64,000 nt of DNA from an uncultured Acetatifactor sp. (GCA_947625255.1 CANQNT010000002.1:62001-126000); one strand, 5' to 3'; shown: positions 1 through 9,080, counted from the first letter of the stretch. Notes: generated by a model from the letters alone, not told the origin. A program made the numbers and translations.

Positions 1-60
1 ACATATTGGAAACCGGTTAATGGCGGCAGAAGCCGCCCAAAGATAAAGGAGGATATTTTC

Positions 61-900
61 ATGAAGGTTGGTGTTATTGGCGCCGGGACCATGGGTGCCG
101 GGATTGCCCAGGCTTTTGCAATGACGAATGGTTATGATGTGTGCTTGTGCGATATCACGCAGGAACTGGCGGATGGCGGCAAGGCTAGAATTTTGAAGAA
201 TTTTAATTTCCTGGTAAAAAAGGAAAAAATCACCCAGGAGGCGGCTGACGATATGGCTGCCAAGATCGTGACAGGTTTAAAGGATATCTGCACGGACTGC
301 GATCTGGTCATCGAGGTCGCTCCCGAGAATATGCAGCTTAAGAAAACCACGTTCAAGGAACTTCAGGACATTGTGAAGCCTGACTGTATCTTCGCTACCA
401 ATACCTCTTCTCTCTCCATCACGGAGATTGGCGCCGGTCTTGACAGACCTATGATTGGTATGCATTTTTTCAATCCCGCGGACAGAATGAAGCTGGTGGA
501 AGTGATTGCCGGCGAGAACACCCCTGCGGAACTGGTGGAGACCATCAAGAACATCGCCGCCGAGATCGGCAAGACCCCTGTGGAAGTAAAGGAGGCTCCC
601 GGTTTCGTGGTAAACAGAATCCTGATCCCGATGATCAACGAGGCCATTGGCATTTATGCGGACGGTATTGCCAGCGTTTCCGATATTGACGAGGCTATGA
701 AGCTGGGCGCGTCTCATCCCATGGGACCCCTGGCTCTTGGCGACCTGGTAGGACTTGACATTGTTCTGGCCATTATGGAAGTGCTGCAGCATGAGACCGG
801 CGATCCCAAGTACCGTCCTCATCCGCTGCTTCGCAAGATGGTTCGTGCCGGCAAGCTTGGCCGCAAGACCGGCAAGGGCTTCTATGATTATAGCAAGTAA
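61..900 (+). CDS. hbd: 3-hydroxybutyryl-CoA dehydrogenase
   Basis: Converts acetoacetyl-CoA and NAD(P)H to 3-hydroxybutyryl-CoA in the cytosolic butyrate pathway. The 279-residue protein has the usual family length. An N-terminal Rossmann fold carries GxGxxG ([10 protein letters not shown], about residues 5-14), the [14 protein letters not shown] segment of the catalytic domain lies near 140-155, and the C-terminal helical dimer domain ends in [11 protein letters not shown]. The start is set by AAAGGAGG at 46-53. It leads hbd-bcd-etfB-etfA; thiolase and crotonase are not in the window and may lie upstream. A small inverted repeat (ggcggc/gccgcc, 22-37) precedes the ribosome binding site. Identity is clear from motifs and context. 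Confidence 0.96.
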   Translation: MKVGVIGAGTMGAGIAQAFAMTNGYDVCLCDITQELADGGKARILKNFNFLVKKEKITQEAADDMAAKIVTGLKDICTDCDLVIEVAPENMQLKKTTFKELQDIVKPDCIFATNTSSLSITEIGAGLDRPMIGMHFFNPADRMKLVEVIAGENTPAELVETIKNIAAEIGKTPVEVKEAPGFVVNRILIPMINEAIGIYADGIASVSDIDEAMKLGASHPMGPLALGDLVGLDIVLAIMEVLQHETGDPKYRPHPLLRKMVRAGKLGRKTGKGFYDYSK

Positions 901-924
901 AGATGTATGTAAAAGCATGAGAAA

Positions 925-956
925 GCCGCATGGATGCCTTCACGCGTCCGTGCGGC
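925..956 (+). other. Intercistronic stem-loop between hbd and bcd
   Basis: An imperfect inverted repeat (gccgca...tgcggc, extended inward with G-U pairs) lies in the 199-base gap between hbd and bcd. No U-run follows, so an mRNA processing or stability element is more likely than a terminator. A second short dyad (ggccc/gggcc) sits near 1051-1063. The role is inferred only from position and pairing. Confidence 0.45.
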
Positions 957-1099
957 AACTGCGGTAAAAGCGGGCAAATGCATGGGCAGGGCGTTTTGTC
1001 CTGTATGTTTAACGCCCGTTGCCGCGCAGGTCCGCAGTGCAATCATGATGCGGCCCATTGGGCCGGATAATAAACAGTTAAAATGGAGGAAATAAAATC

Positions 1100-2251
1100 A
1101 TGGATTTTACTTTGAGCAAAGAACATGAAATGGCCCGCGCCCTTTTCAAGGAGTTCGCTGAGAAGGAAGTAAAGCCGCTGGCCCAGGAGGTTGACGAGAC
1201 GGAGGAATTCCCCAGAGTCACCGTGGAGAAGATGGCCAAGTATGGTTTCCTGGGCATTCCCGTTCCCAAGCAGTATGGGGGTCAGGGCTGCGATCCTTTG
1301 ACCTATGTGATGTGCGTGGAGGAATTATCCAAGGTGTGCGGCACCACGGGTGTCATCGTATCCGCCCACACTTCTCTGTGCTGTGATCCTATTCAGACCT
1401 TTGGTACCGAGGAACAGAAGCAGAAATTTCTGGTTCCCCTGGCAAAGGGTGAGAAACTTGGTGCTTTCGGTCTGACCGAGCCCGGCGCAGGCACGGATGC
1501 CCAGGGTCAGCAGACCAAGGCCGTGCTGGACGGAGACGGGTATGTGATCAACGGTTCCAAGATTTTCATCACCAATGGAAAGGAAGCCGATGTGTATGTG
1601 ATCTTCGCCGTAACCGGCATGGTCGAGAAGCGCGGTAGGATGACCAAGGAAATTTCCGCTTTCATCGTGGAAAAGGGCACGCCCGGTTTCAGCTTCGGCA
1701 CCAAGGAGAAGAAGATGGGTATTCGCGGATCTTCCACTTATGAGCTGATCTTTACGGATTGCCGGGTTCCTAAGGAAAATCTGTTGGGTAAGATCGGCCA
1801 GGGCTTTAAGATCGCCATGCACACTCTGGACGGCGGACGTATCGGTATTGCCGCTCAGGCTCTGGGTCTGGCGGAAGGCGCTCTGGAATCCACCATCGCT
1901 TATGTAAAAGAGAGAAAGCAGTTCGGACGTGCCATCAGCCAGTTCCAGAACACTCAGTTCCAGCTCGCCGACATGGCTACCAAGGTAGAGGCTGCCAAGA
2001 TGCTGGTTTATAAGGCTGCCATGGCAAAGGCTACCCAGGCGGAATACACTTTTGAAGCGGCGCAGGCGAAGCTTTTTGCCGCGGAGGTTGCCATGGAAGT
2101 GACTACCAAGGCCGTTCAGCTTCACGGTGGTTATGGTTATACCAGAGAGTATGACGTAGAACGAATGATGCGTGACGCGAAGATCACCGAGATTTATGAG
2201 GGTACCAGCGAAGTACAGCGCATGGTCATCAGCGCCGCTTTGTTGAAATAA
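1100..2251 (+). CDS. bcd: Butyryl-CoA dehydrogenase (acyl-CoA dehydrogenase family)
   Basis: FAD enzyme that reduces crotonyl-CoA to butyryl-CoA, working with EtfAB in the bifurcating Bcd-Etf complex. The 383 residues show the family order: N-terminal helical domain, FAD/substrate beta domain ([12 protein letters not shown], then ITNG), and the C-terminal helical domain with [12 protein letters not shown]. The catalytic glutamate is visible as E367 in [11 protein letters not shown]. The ribosome binding site AAATGGAGG at 1081-1089 fixes the start. The etf genes follow directly, which favours butyryl-CoA dehydrogenase over a general fatty-acid enzyme. Confidence 0.95.
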   Translation: MDFTLSKEHEMARALFKEFAEKEVKPLAQEVDETEEFPRVTVEKMAKYGFLGIPVPKQYGGQGCDPLTYVMCVEELSKVCGTTGVIVSAHTSLCCDPIQTFGTEEQKQKFLVPLAKGEKLGAFGLTEPGAGTDAQGQQTKAVLDGDGYVINGSKIFITNGKEADVYVIFAVTGMVEKRGRMTKEISAFIVEKGTPGFSFGTKEKKMGIRGSSTYELIFTDCRVPKENLLGKIGQGFKIAMHTLDGGRIGIAAQALGLAEGALESTIAYVKERKQFGRAISQFQNTQFQLADMATKVEAAKMLVYKAAMAKATQAEYTFEAAQAKLFAAEVAMEVTTKAVQLHGGYGYTREYDVERMMRDAKITEIYEGTSEVQRMVISAALLK

Positions 2252-2279
2252 ATCAGAGAATATAAGGAGTGAATATACA

Positions 2280-3062
2280 ATGAAAATTGTTGTTTGTATT
2301 AAGCAAGTTCCCGATACCAAGGGCGGCGTGAAGTTCAAACCCGATGGCACGCTTGACAGAGCGGCCATGCTGACCATCATGAACCCGGATGACAAGGCCG
2401 GTCTGGAGGCAGCGCTTAGATTAAAGGATCAGTACGGCGCGGAAGTGACCGTGATCACCATGGGTCTTCCCAAGGCGGAGGATGTGCTGCGCGAGGCTCT
2501 GGCCATGGGCGCTGACAAGGCGATCCTGGTGACTGACAGAGTGCTGGGCGGCGCGGATACCTGGGCTACTTCCCAGACCCTTGCCGGAGCGATCCGCAAC
2601 CTGGAGTATGACCTGATCATCACGGGCCGTCAGGCAATCGATGGCGATACCGCTCAGGTAGGTCCTCAGATTTCCGAGCACCTGAATATTCCCGTGATCT
2701 CCTATGCACAGAAGATCAAAATCGATGGCGACAGCGTGATTGTTGAGCGCCAGTTTGATGACAGATATCATGTATTGAAAGCCAAGATGCCTTGCCTGAT
2801 CACTGCTCTTGCAGAGTTGAACGAGCCCAGATACATGACTCCCGGCGGAATTTATGACGCCTGCAAGGCGGAAATCACTGTATGGGGCAGAGCGAATCTG
2901 GCAGATGTGGATGATTCCAATCTGGGACTTAAGGGTTCCCCGACCCAGATTGCCAAGGCTTCCGACAAGGTTCGGAAAGGCAAGGGTGAGAAAGTGAATC
3001 TGGATCCCGCAGAGTCCGTTACTTACATTGTGAGCAAGCTTAAAGAGAAACACGTTATCTAA
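2280..3062 (+). CDS. etfB: Electron transfer flavoprotein beta subunit
   Basis: Small subunit of the electron transfer flavoprotein that pairs with EtfA and passes electrons to Bcd; in butyrate-forming Clostridia this complex bifurcates electrons from NADH to crotonyl-CoA and ferredoxin. The 260 residues begin MKIVVCIKQVPDT, typical of EtfB, and contain the ITGRQAIDGDTAQVGP nucleotide-binding segment near 120-135. ATAAGGAG precedes the ATG, 28 bases after bcd. Bifurcation itself is inferred from family and operon. Confidence 0.95.
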   Translation: MKIVVCIKQVPDTKGGVKFKPDGTLDRAAMLTIMNPDDKAGLEAALRLKDQYGAEVTVITMGLPKAEDVLREALAMGADKAILVTDRVLGGADTWATSQTLAGAIRNLEYDLIITGRQAIDGDTAQVGPQISEHLNIPVISYAQKIKIDGDSVIVERQFDDRYHVLKAKMPCLITALAELNEPRYMTPGGIYDACKAEITVWGRANLADVDDSNLGLKGSPTQIAKASDKVRKGKGEKVNLDPAESVTYIVSKLKEKHVI

Positions 3063-3218
3063 AGGCGAAGACCTTATGTCCGGGTGGGAGGACCACCCAA
3101 AGAACAAAATCGATATCTGAAGTGCCATGTGCGAATTGTCGGGAGGGTTTGTGAGGGCGGAAGGCGCGTCCGATGACCGGAACTGTTGGCAAGGCGTCAT
3201 GGCAGAATGGAGGAAACA

Positions 3219-4262
3219 ATGAGTTTAGAGGAATATAAGGGCGTATATGTCTTCGCCCAGCAGGTTGATAATGAAATCAACAGTATTGCTTTTGAATTGG
3301 TCGGCAAGGGCAAGGATCTGGCCGCCGATCTGGGTACGGATGTGACCGCCGTACTGGTAGGAAGCGGTGTCAGAGATCTGGCTGACCAGTTGGCCGAGTA
3401 TGGCGCTGACCGCGTCATCGTCGTGGACGACCCTGAGTGTAAGGAATACAGAACCGAGCCCTATGCACACGCGCTGGCTTCCGTGATTAAGAAGTTTAAA
3501 CCGGAGATTTTCCTGGTAGGCGCTACCGCTATCGGGCGTGACTTAGGGCCCCGTGTATCCGCAAGAATCCATACCGGTCTGACCGCGGACTGTACCCAGC
3601 TGGATATCGGGGATTTCCCGCTGAATCCCGTCCCTGGCAAGGAGCAGAAGCACAATCAGCTTCTGATGACTCGTCCCGCGTTTGGCGGCAACACCATTGC
3701 CACTATCGCCTGTCCGGATTTCCGCCCTCAGATGGCCACTGTTCGTCCGGGTGTTATGCAGAAGAAAGAAAGGGTGCCTGGAGCGAAGGCGGAAATCGTG
3801 GACTTCAATCCTGGCTTTACGCCTGACGACAAGTATGTGGAGATTATGGAAGTGGTGAAAGCCGTATCCGATACCGTTGACATCATGGATGCCAAGATCC
3901 TGGTATCCGGCGGACGTGGCGTCGGAAGCCCTGAGAACTTCAAGATTCTGGAGGATCTGGCAGAGGTGATCGGCGGTACCGTGAGTTGCTCCCGTGCGGT
4001 TGTGGACGCTGGCTGGAAGCCCAAGGCCCTGCAGGTTGGACAGACCGGCAAAACCGTTCGTCCCAATGTTTATTTTGCCATCGGTATCTCCGGGGCCATC
4101 CAGCACCTGGCCGGTATGGAAGAGTCCGACATTATCATCGCCATCAACAAGGATGAAACGGCTCCTATTTTTGACGTGGCGGACTATGGCATTGTTGGGG
4201 ATCTGAACAAGATCGTACCTGCCCTGACCGAGAAACTGAGAGCGGAACTGGCCGTAAAATAA
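3219..4262 (+). CDS. etfA: Electron transfer flavoprotein alpha subunit
   Basis: Large subunit of the electron transfer flavoprotein. The N-terminal half resembles EtfB; the C-terminal FAD domain carries [13 protein letters not shown], the SRAVVDAGW segment and the [20 protein letters not shown] region. The ATG at 3219 (347 residues) is chosen because TGGAGGA lies at 3208-3214; an in-frame TTG at 3186 has no such site. The 156-base gap after etfB is long for this pair and contains the dyad gggtgg/ccaccc at 3082-3098. A strong terminator follows. Confidence 0.95.
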   Translation: MSLEEYKGVYVFAQQVDNEINSIAFELVGKGKDLAADLGTDVTAVLVGSGVRDLADQLAEYGADRVIVVDDPECKEYRTEPYAHALASVIKKFKPEIFLVGATAIGRDLGPRVSARIHTGLTADCTQLDIGDFPLNPVPGKEQKHNQLLMTRPAFGGNTIATIACPDFRPQMATVRPGVMQKKERVPGAKAEIVDFNPGFTPDDKYVEIMEVVKAVSDTVDIMDAKILVSGGRGVGSPENFKILEDLAEVIGGTVSCSRAVVDAGWKPKALQVGQTGKTVRPNVYFAIGISGAIQHLAGMEESDIIIAINKDETAPIFDVADYGIVGDLNKIVPALTEKLRAELAVK

Positions 4263-4345
4263 ATGACGGTTCCCCGCCCATGCAATAACGGATAACCGGT
4301 TACGGTAAGTTGCAGGTCAGGTTTTGGATAAGATTCTATAAAACT

Positions 4346-4383
4346 ATCCCGCAGGACGTAAAGGAACGTCTTGCGGGATTTTT
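4346..4383 (+). terminator. Rho-independent terminator of the butyrate operon
   Basis: The arms tcccgcaggacgt and acgtcttgcggga pair around a short purine loop, and the transcript runs into a U-rich tail (gggattttta). It lies 85 bases after the etfA stop and before the opposing CYTH gene, so it closes the hbd-bcd-etfBA transcript. Confidence 0.9.
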
Positions 4384-4449
4384 AACGAGACTGCCGCAGA
4401 AAATATGGCAGCATCATTCATAAAGGTCAGGCGCGGATCAAAACCGGTT

Positions 4450-4947
4450 TTAAAGGGCTCTCTTTTTCTGGGACAGGTAGGAATTATGGTATTCCTGGCG
4501 ATAGGTTACGTCCTCGTCAAACCACTCCGGAGGTTGGAACGCCACGGCGGCTTCCCGGCTTCCGAATTCCACCTCCGCCATGACCAGAGGGGCCAGGGGC
4601 GGATGAAACACGTCCAGCTCGATGGTCAGCGTATAGTCTTCCGGCGGTGTGGGCCATCCCTCGTTAAAGCCAGGATGCTTCAGGGGGATCAGGTAGCGCG
4701 TTTTGGAAATAATGTTGCCGTCGGCCTTTTCCCTGAGGTGGTAGTAGGCGTTTTTATTAAGGGGAAGATTGCTCTCCTCCCGGGCCAGCATTCCGCGGCC
4801 CTTATAGGTCAGGTAATAGTCATTATCCTGCTTGCGGATACGGATGACCGGATCCACGTTTAAGTAAGCTTGTTCAATCTCATAATGGGAATATTGCTCC
4901 AGATTGTCCGGAAGCCTTTTTAATGTGAATTTACGTTCAATTTCCAT
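4450..4947 (-). CDS. CYTH domain protein (inorganic triphosphatase-like)
   Basis: A 165-residue single-domain protein of the CYTH (CyaB/thiamine triphosphatase) superfamily. It begins MEIERKF, matching the ExExK phosphate-tunnel signature at residues 2-6, and continues with strands rich in alternating charged residues (DPVIRIRKQDNDYYLTYKG). Members hydrolyse tripolyphosphate, thiamine triphosphate or, rarely, make cAMP; sequence alone does not tell which. An AGGAGG-like site precedes the start on the minus strand. It stands alone, convergent with the etf operon. Confidence 0.85.
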   Translation of the reverse strand: MEIERKFTLKRLPDNLEQYSHYEIEQAYLNVDPVIRIRKQDNDYYLTYKGRGMLAREESNLPLNKNAYYHLREKADGNIISKTRYLIPLKHPGFNEGWPTPPEDYTLTIELDVFHPPLAPLVMAEVEFGSREAAVAFQPPEWFDEDVTYRQEYHNSYLSQKKRAL

Positions 4948-5164
4948 GAGGAATCCTCCTTCTCCATTATTCTATCATCTTGTGGACGGAGATACAACTG
5001 AAATTTATCTTAAAAATGTGGACCGGGTGCCCGGGAAGTGTGTTGGGACTGTGTTGCCGGAGGAATTTACGGACGTTTTGGAGTAGGCTTCAAAGCAGAG
5101 GAATCAAACCAATTGGGCGCTGACCGGCCGACACGTAAATGGCTGTAAAGAAAGAGAAACGACA

Positions 5165-5761
5165 ATGAATATCTATTTGATCCGACATGGGGAAACAGAC
5201 TGGAATCGGGAAGGCCGCCTGCAGGGTCATACGGACATTCCCTTAAATCAAAAGGGAAGGCAGCAGGTGCGTCAGGCATCCGAAATACTGGCGGGACTGC
5301 ATCCCGATATTCGCGTGATTTTGTCGAGCCCTTTGTCACGGGCAAGGGAAAGCGCGGGAATCGCGGCCTCCCGGCTTTCCTATCCCCAAGACAATATTAT
5401 TGTGGAGCCGATGCTTATAGAGCGGTCTTTCGGCCTGGGAGAGGGACTTTCCGCGGCTGAAAGAAAAGAGAAATATCCCGATGGTCTTTATCCGGGAATG
5501 GAGCTATTGGAGGATTTGCTGAAGAGGGCCCGTTCCTTGTTTTATCATATTGTGGAAACCTATGAGGATCAGGAGAATATTCTGATAGTTGCCCATGGGG
5601 CTATTTTATATGCGATTTTTACGGCGATCATGGATGGCAGGATCGTCTATAGAGGAGAGTCCGCGCCCCTTGACCAGGGAAGTGTTTATCTTATCCGATA
5701 TGAAAAGGGGAACATCTCTTTGGGAAAATTTGACGCGGAATCCGTGTCTGATCACCGCTAG
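5165..5761 (+). CDS. Histidine phosphatase family protein (phosphoglycerate mutase-like)
   Basis: A 198-residue cytosolic phosphatase of the histidine phosphatase superfamily. LIRHGETDWN at residues 5-14 contains the RHG motif whose histidine is phosphorylated; SSPLSRARESA carries the second conserved arginine; AHGAILYAI supplies the second catalytic histidine. The substrate cannot be read; relatives act on phosphosugars, alpha-ribazole phosphate or phosphoglycerate. GAGAAACGACA precedes the start as a weak binding site. No cobalamin genes are nearby, so CobC is not supported. Confidence 0.85.
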   Translation: MNIYLIRHGETDWNREGRLQGHTDIPLNQKGRQQVRQASEILAGLHPDIRVILSSPLSRARESAGIAASRLSYPQDNIIVEPMLIERSFGLGEGLSAAERKEKYPDGLYPGMELLEDLLKRARSLFYHIVETYEDQENILIVAHGAILYAIFTAIMDGRIVYRGESAPLDQGSVYLIRYEKGNISLGKFDAESVSDHR

Positions 5762-5766
5762 GAGGA

Positions 5767-6411
5767 TTACTTTCGAACCCACATAATGTCTTCCCCGTTT
5801 TTTACCTGGGATACATCGGAGACGGTGATGTCCCGATAATTTTCTGCATCTTCCACGCTCATGAGCACGGACGGATCATAGCCTTCCTGCTGAATTCCGT
5901 CCGGATCATATTCCAATAATAGTTTTCCTTTACTGACAATTTCATTCTGCACTACCCGGGGACGGTAATACAGGCCTTCCAGCTCGTTGGTTTCGATGCC
6001 TGCTTGTATCAGAAGCTCGATCCCATATTCCGTACGCAGGAGCATACGGTTTCCCGTGGGATACAGTCTGGTGATTTTGCCGGAGGCGGGAGCGTATAAT
6101 CTTCCCTGGGTAGAATGGATCAGGGCACCCCGGCGTGTTCCTTCTGTAAAATAGCTGACCTCCCCCGTCACTGGACTGCCGATCGCCCGCCCTAACATGA
6201 CTCGTTTCGCACCGGAAGGAAGACGTTCCTGAACCTGGTCCCGATGTTCCTGCCAGAGGTTCTTGCGCTGGTCCGCCTCCGAAAGACTTCCGCTTTCCTT
6301 TTCCGCCGTTTCCGCATTTTCCGTCCACTTCCGGTCGGTCTTCCCCAGCCAAAAGCCCGCTCCATAAGCGGCCGCTACCGTGGTCCCGGTCACTAACACA
6401 TCCATAATCAT
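5767..6411 (-). CDS. Membrane-anchored EIIA-Glc-like protein lacking both active-site histidines
   Basis: A 214-residue protein with an N-terminal hydrophobic stretch (about 4-22), a charged linker (about 24-70), and a C-terminal domain resembling PTS EIIA-Glc (YAPASGKI at about 107-114, then IELLIQAGIET, and the GKLLLEYD strand). In active EIIA-Glc the two catalytic histidines lie in a KHAIG-like and an LIHFG-like motif; here the matching positions read GNRMLL (R122) and LIQAG (Q136). It therefore should not accept phosphate from HPr. AGGAGG at 6424-6429 supports the start. A sensory or structural role is inference; an M23-type peptidase fold is the other possibility. Confidence 0.72.
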   Translation of the reverse strand: MIMDVLVTGTTVAAAYGAGFWLGKTDRKWTENAETAEKESGSLSEADQRKNLWQEHRDQVQERLPSGAKRVMLGRAIGSPVTGEVSYFTEGTRRGALIHSTQGRLYAPASGKITRLYPTGNRMLLRTEYGIELLIQAGIETNELEGLYYRPRVVQNEIVSKGKLLLEYDPDGIQQEGYDPSVLMSVEDAENYRDITVSDVSQVKNGEDIMWVRK

Positions 6412-6611
6412 TTTGCTTGTTTTCCTCCTGGTTCGTTTTTGCGCAGGATTGCCTGAAAGGTGCGGTATCCTGCTTTTTTGAATATTGGTAGTTTCTTCAT
6501 ATTTATGAAAAATATGCAGAATATCTTAGACAATTGTTTGTCGGTTTTTTTAGCTTGCATAAATGGATGTTTTCCGGATCGATCTTCATTTTCATAAAAC
6601 AACAAAAATTA

Positions 6612-6640
6612 TTGAAAAATGGAAATATTTGCCATATAAT
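6612..6640 (+). promoter_or_regulatory. Promoter of the PAPS-reductase-like/ParB-like pair
   Basis: TTGAAA at 6612-6617 and TATAAT at 6635-6640 are separated by 17 bases, about 60 bases ahead of the first gene of the pair. The surrounding DNA (6430-6660) is A+T-rich and shows no convincing gene. Confidence 0.7.
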
Positions 6641-6700
6641 GTAAAATCATGACAGGGAAAAGTGCAAAGCTTTTGATCAATGAATTTGAGGCGAGTATGG

Positions 6701-8014
6701 ATGAAAAAGGAACATCTGAAGTGTAGTGTATATGAGGCTTTTCAGGAGCGTATGCACTACTTGTTTAGGGAATTCGACAATATTTTTGTATCTTTTTCCG
6801 GCGGAAAAGACAGCGGCCTGTTGTTGAATCTGGTCTTGGATTTTCAAAAAAAATATTATCCGGACAGGAAGATCGGGGTGTTCCATCAGGATTTTGAGGC
6901 TCAGTACAGCGTGACTACCGAATATGTGGAGCGCACCTTTCAGCGGATTGAGCATGAGGTGGAGCCTTACTGGGTCTGTCTGCCCATGGCCACGCGCACG
7001 GCGCTGAGCAGCTATGAAATGTTCTGGTACCCCTGGGATGATAAAAAGGAAGACATCTGGGTGCGGCCCATGCCGGATCATCCTTATGTGATTAACCTGA
7101 AAAATAATCCCATGACTACCTATAAATATCGGATGCATCAGGAGGATTTGGCCAAACAGTTCAGCAGATGGTATCGTCTGGCCCATGGGGAAAAGAAGAC
7201 GGTTTGTTTGCTGGGACTGCGCGCGGAGGAATCCCTGCAGCGTTATAGCGGCATTATCAATAAAAAATATGGTTATAACGGAATCTGCTGGATCAGCAAG
7301 ATGTTCAAGGACGTATGGAACGCTTCCCCATTGTATGATTGGTCCTTAAGCGATGTCTGGCACGCTAATTATCTGTTTCAGTATGATTATAATCGCCTGT
7401 ATGATCTTTATTACATGGCGGGATTGAAGCCTGACCAAATGCGCGTCGCTTCTCCCTTTAATGATTATGCCAAGGACAGCCTGAATTTGTACCGCGTCAT
7501 AGATCCCGAGATCTGGACAAGACTGGTGGGAAGAGTGCGGGGGGCCAATTTTGGGGCCATCTATGGGCGCACCAAGGCCATGGGTTACAAGAGCATCACG
7601 CTTCCCGAAGGACATACCTGGGAGTCTTACACGCTTTTTTTGCTGGATACCCTGCCTGCGAAGCTGCGGCACAATTACGTCCAGAAGTTTAAGACCTCAA
7701 TCCGCTTCTGGCGCACCACGGGAGGCGGTCTGGAAGAGGAAACCATCCGGGAATTGATTGACCACGGATACCAGATCCGGCGCAACGGGGTCTCCAATTA
7801 TACCATTGGCAAGCATTCCCGGATCATTTTTCTTGGAAAGATACCGGACCAGACGGACGATATCAAATCCACCAAGGATATTCCTAGCTGGAAGAGGATG
7901 TGCTATTGTATCCTGAAAAACGACCATATCTGTCGGTTCATGGGATTTGGCCTGACCCGTCAACAGCAGGACAATGTGAATCTGCTCAAGGAAAAATATC
8001 GATTGCTGGACTAG
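6701..8014 (+). CDS. PAPS reductase-like PP-loop protein (IbrA-like)
   Basis: A 437-residue protein of the adenine-nucleotide alpha-hydrolase/PAPS reductase group. SFSGGKDSG at residues 31-39 is the PP-loop that binds ATP or PAPS; a conserved GLRAEESLQRY segment and several aromatic-rich blocks follow. Size and layout match IbrA/DUF3440-type proteins, not true assimilatory PAPS reductases. The next gene encodes a ParB-like protein 9 bases away, as in ibrA-ibrB. E. coli IbrAB alter expression of surface proteins, but the biochemistry is unknown; DndC of DNA phosphorothioation has the same fold. An in-frame ATG at 6680 is also possible; neither start has a strong binding site. Confidence 0.8.
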   Translation: MKKEHLKCSVYEAFQERMHYLFREFDNIFVSFSGGKDSGLLLNLVLDFQKKYYPDRKIGVFHQDFEAQYSVTTEYVERTFQRIEHEVEPYWVCLPMATRTALSSYEMFWYPWDDKKEDIWVRPMPDHPYVINLKNNPMTTYKYRMHQEDLAKQFSRWYRLAHGEKKTVCLLGLRAEESLQRYSGIINKKYGYNGICWISKMFKDVWNASPLYDWSLSDVWHANYLFQYDYNRLYDLYYMAGLKPDQMRVASPFNDYAKDSLNLYRVIDPEIWTRLVGRVRGANFGAIYGRTKAMGYKSITLPEGHTWESYTLFLLDTLPAKLRHNYVQKFKTSIRFWRTTGGGLEEETIRELIDHGYQIRRNGVSNYTIGKHSRIIFLGKIPDQTDDIKSTKDIPSWKRMCYCILKNDHICRFMGFGLTRQQQDNVNLLKEKYRLLD

Positions 8015-8023
8015 GAGGAAACC

Positions 8024-8560
8024 ATGTCATATATCAGCCCGGTTTACAATGTCATTTCGGTTCCCATCGAGAAAGTGGAGCCCAACGCCTATAATCCTAA
8101 TTCTGTCGCGCCTCCTGAGCTGAAGCTGCTTTATCAGAGCATCAAGGAGGACGGCTATACCATGCCCGTGGTCTGTTACCATGACAAGGCGCGGGATATT
8201 TATGTGATTGTGGATGGTTTTCACAGATACCGCGTTATGCTGGAGCATAAGGATATCTATGAACGGGAATGCGGAATGCTGCCGGTATCCGTGATCGACA
8301 AGGATCTGGACAATCGTATGGCCAGCACGATTCGCCATAATCGTGCCAGGGGTTCTCACAATGTGGATTTAATGAGCAACATCATCAAGGAGCTGCATGA
8401 GCTGGGACGCTCCGATGCCTGGATTTCCAAGCACTTGGGCATGGACCGGGATGAGATTCTGCGTCTCAAGCAGATCACGGGGCTTACCGCGCTTTTCCGT
8501 GACGTGGAATTTGGCCAGGCCTGGAAGCCTGTAGAAGAAACGGATGAGAATTCGGAATAA
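8024..8560 (+). CDS. ParB/sulfiredoxin-fold protein (IbrB-like)
   Basis: A 178-residue protein with an N-terminal ParB-like nucleotide-binding domain: IEKVEPNAYNPN opens the fold, and VDGFHRYR at residues 63-70 matches the GExHRxxA box of ParB/SerK proteins. IRHNRARGSHNV and an HTH-like segment (about 125-150, DAWISKHLGMDRDEILRLK) follow. AGGAGG overlaps the stop of the upstream gene, so the pair is cotranscribed and probably coupled. A role in chromosome segregation is unlikely given the partner; IbrB-like regulation or nucleotide-dependent modification is more plausible but unproven. Confidence 0.78.
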   Translation: MSYISPVYNVISVPIEKVEPNAYNPNSVAPPELKLLYQSIKEDGYTMPVVCYHDKARDIYVIVDGFHRYRVMLEHKDIYERECGMLPVSVIDKDLDNRMASTIRHNRARGSHNVDLMSNIIKELHELGRSDAWISKHLGMDRDEILRLKQITGLTALFRDVEFGQAWKPVEETDENSE

Positions 8561-8606
8561 GGTCTTTGTAAGTAAACTAAAAAATATAAAAATTCCAATA
8601 AAGTTG

Positions 8607-8635
8607 TTGACAAAAGTGTAAGAATAAGGTAAGAT
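8607..8635 (+). promoter_or_regulatory. Promoter of the tRNA cluster
   Basis: TTGACA at 8607-8612 and TAAGAT at 8630-8635 with 17-base spacing, about 42 bases before the first tRNA. It is strong and well placed for a four-gene tRNA transcript ended by the hairpin at 9081-9121. Confidence 0.85.
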
Positions 8636-8676
8636 ATCAATCGTCAACGCGATTAGCGTATGGACGCTTGTGTTGT

Positions 8677-8750
<74 letters not shown>

Positions 8751-8793
8751 TTGGAGTTTGTAACGCTCCGCGGAAAGATGGATTTTCTGTTAC

Positions 8794-8868
8794 GGTGGGT
8801 GTGGCACAGTTGGTTAGCGCGCCAGATTGTGGCTCTGGAGGTCAAGGGTTCGAGTCCCTTTACCCACC
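8794..8868 (+). tRNA. tRNA-His (anticodon GTG)
   Basis: Acceptor gtgggtg/tacccac, with an extra 5' G at 8794 opposite the discriminator C at 8868, the hallmark of tRNA-His. The anticodon stem ccaga/tctgg encloses ttgtggc (GTG). The T-loop gttcgagtc is intact. CCA is not encoded. Confidence 0.97.
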
Positions 8869-8918
8869 CTTTGTGCTTTCCGATTGTGTCGTTATGGCAC
8901 GCTTGGTGTCATCGTTAT

Positions 8919-8990
8919 AGGGCTATCGCCAAGCGGTAAGGCACAGCACTTTGACTGCTGCAGTCGCTGGTTCGAATCCAGCTAGCCCTG
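8919..8990 (+). tRNA. tRNA-Gln (anticodon TTG)
   Basis: Perfect acceptor agggcta/tagccct, D-arm gccaagcggtaaggc, anticodon stem cagca/tgctg with loop ctttgac (TTG, reads CAA), and T-arm gctggttcgaatccagc. CCA is not encoded. Confidence 0.97.
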
Positions 8991-8997
8991 TTATATT

Positions 8998-9070
8998 GGG
9001 ACATTAGCTCAGGTGGTAGAGCACTTGACTTTTAATCAAGTTGTCCCGGGTTCGAGTCCCGGATGTCTCA
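8998..9070 (+). tRNA. tRNA-Lys (anticodon TTT)
   Basis: Acceptor gggacat/atgtctc with one G-U pair, anticodon stem cttga/tcaag with loop cttttaa (TTT, reads AAA), T-loop gttcgagtc. It is the last gene of the cluster and borders the A+T-richer stretch that begins at 9122, a position often used by integrating elements. CCA is not encoded. Confidence 0.97.
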
Positions 9071-9080
9071 CTGAAATTAG

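Noticed and set aside
1325..2395. Minus-strand ORF of 356 codons
   Set aside because: It is the complement of bcd in a frame left open by codon bias; no motif, binding site or neighbour supports it.
4904..5086. Plus-strand ORF of 60 codons between CYTH and phosphatase genes
   Set aside because: It begins antisense to the CYTH start, has no binding site and shows no protein-like pattern.
6408..6605. Minus-strand ORF of 65 codons upstream of the EIIA-like gene
   Set aside because: It overlaps the strong binding site of the EIIA-like gene, and its product is lysine/phenylalanine-rich as chance A+T sequence gives.
8751..8939. ORF of 62 codons over the tRNA cluster
   Set aside because: It reads through tRNA-His and part of tRNA-Gln, both with complete cloverleafs.
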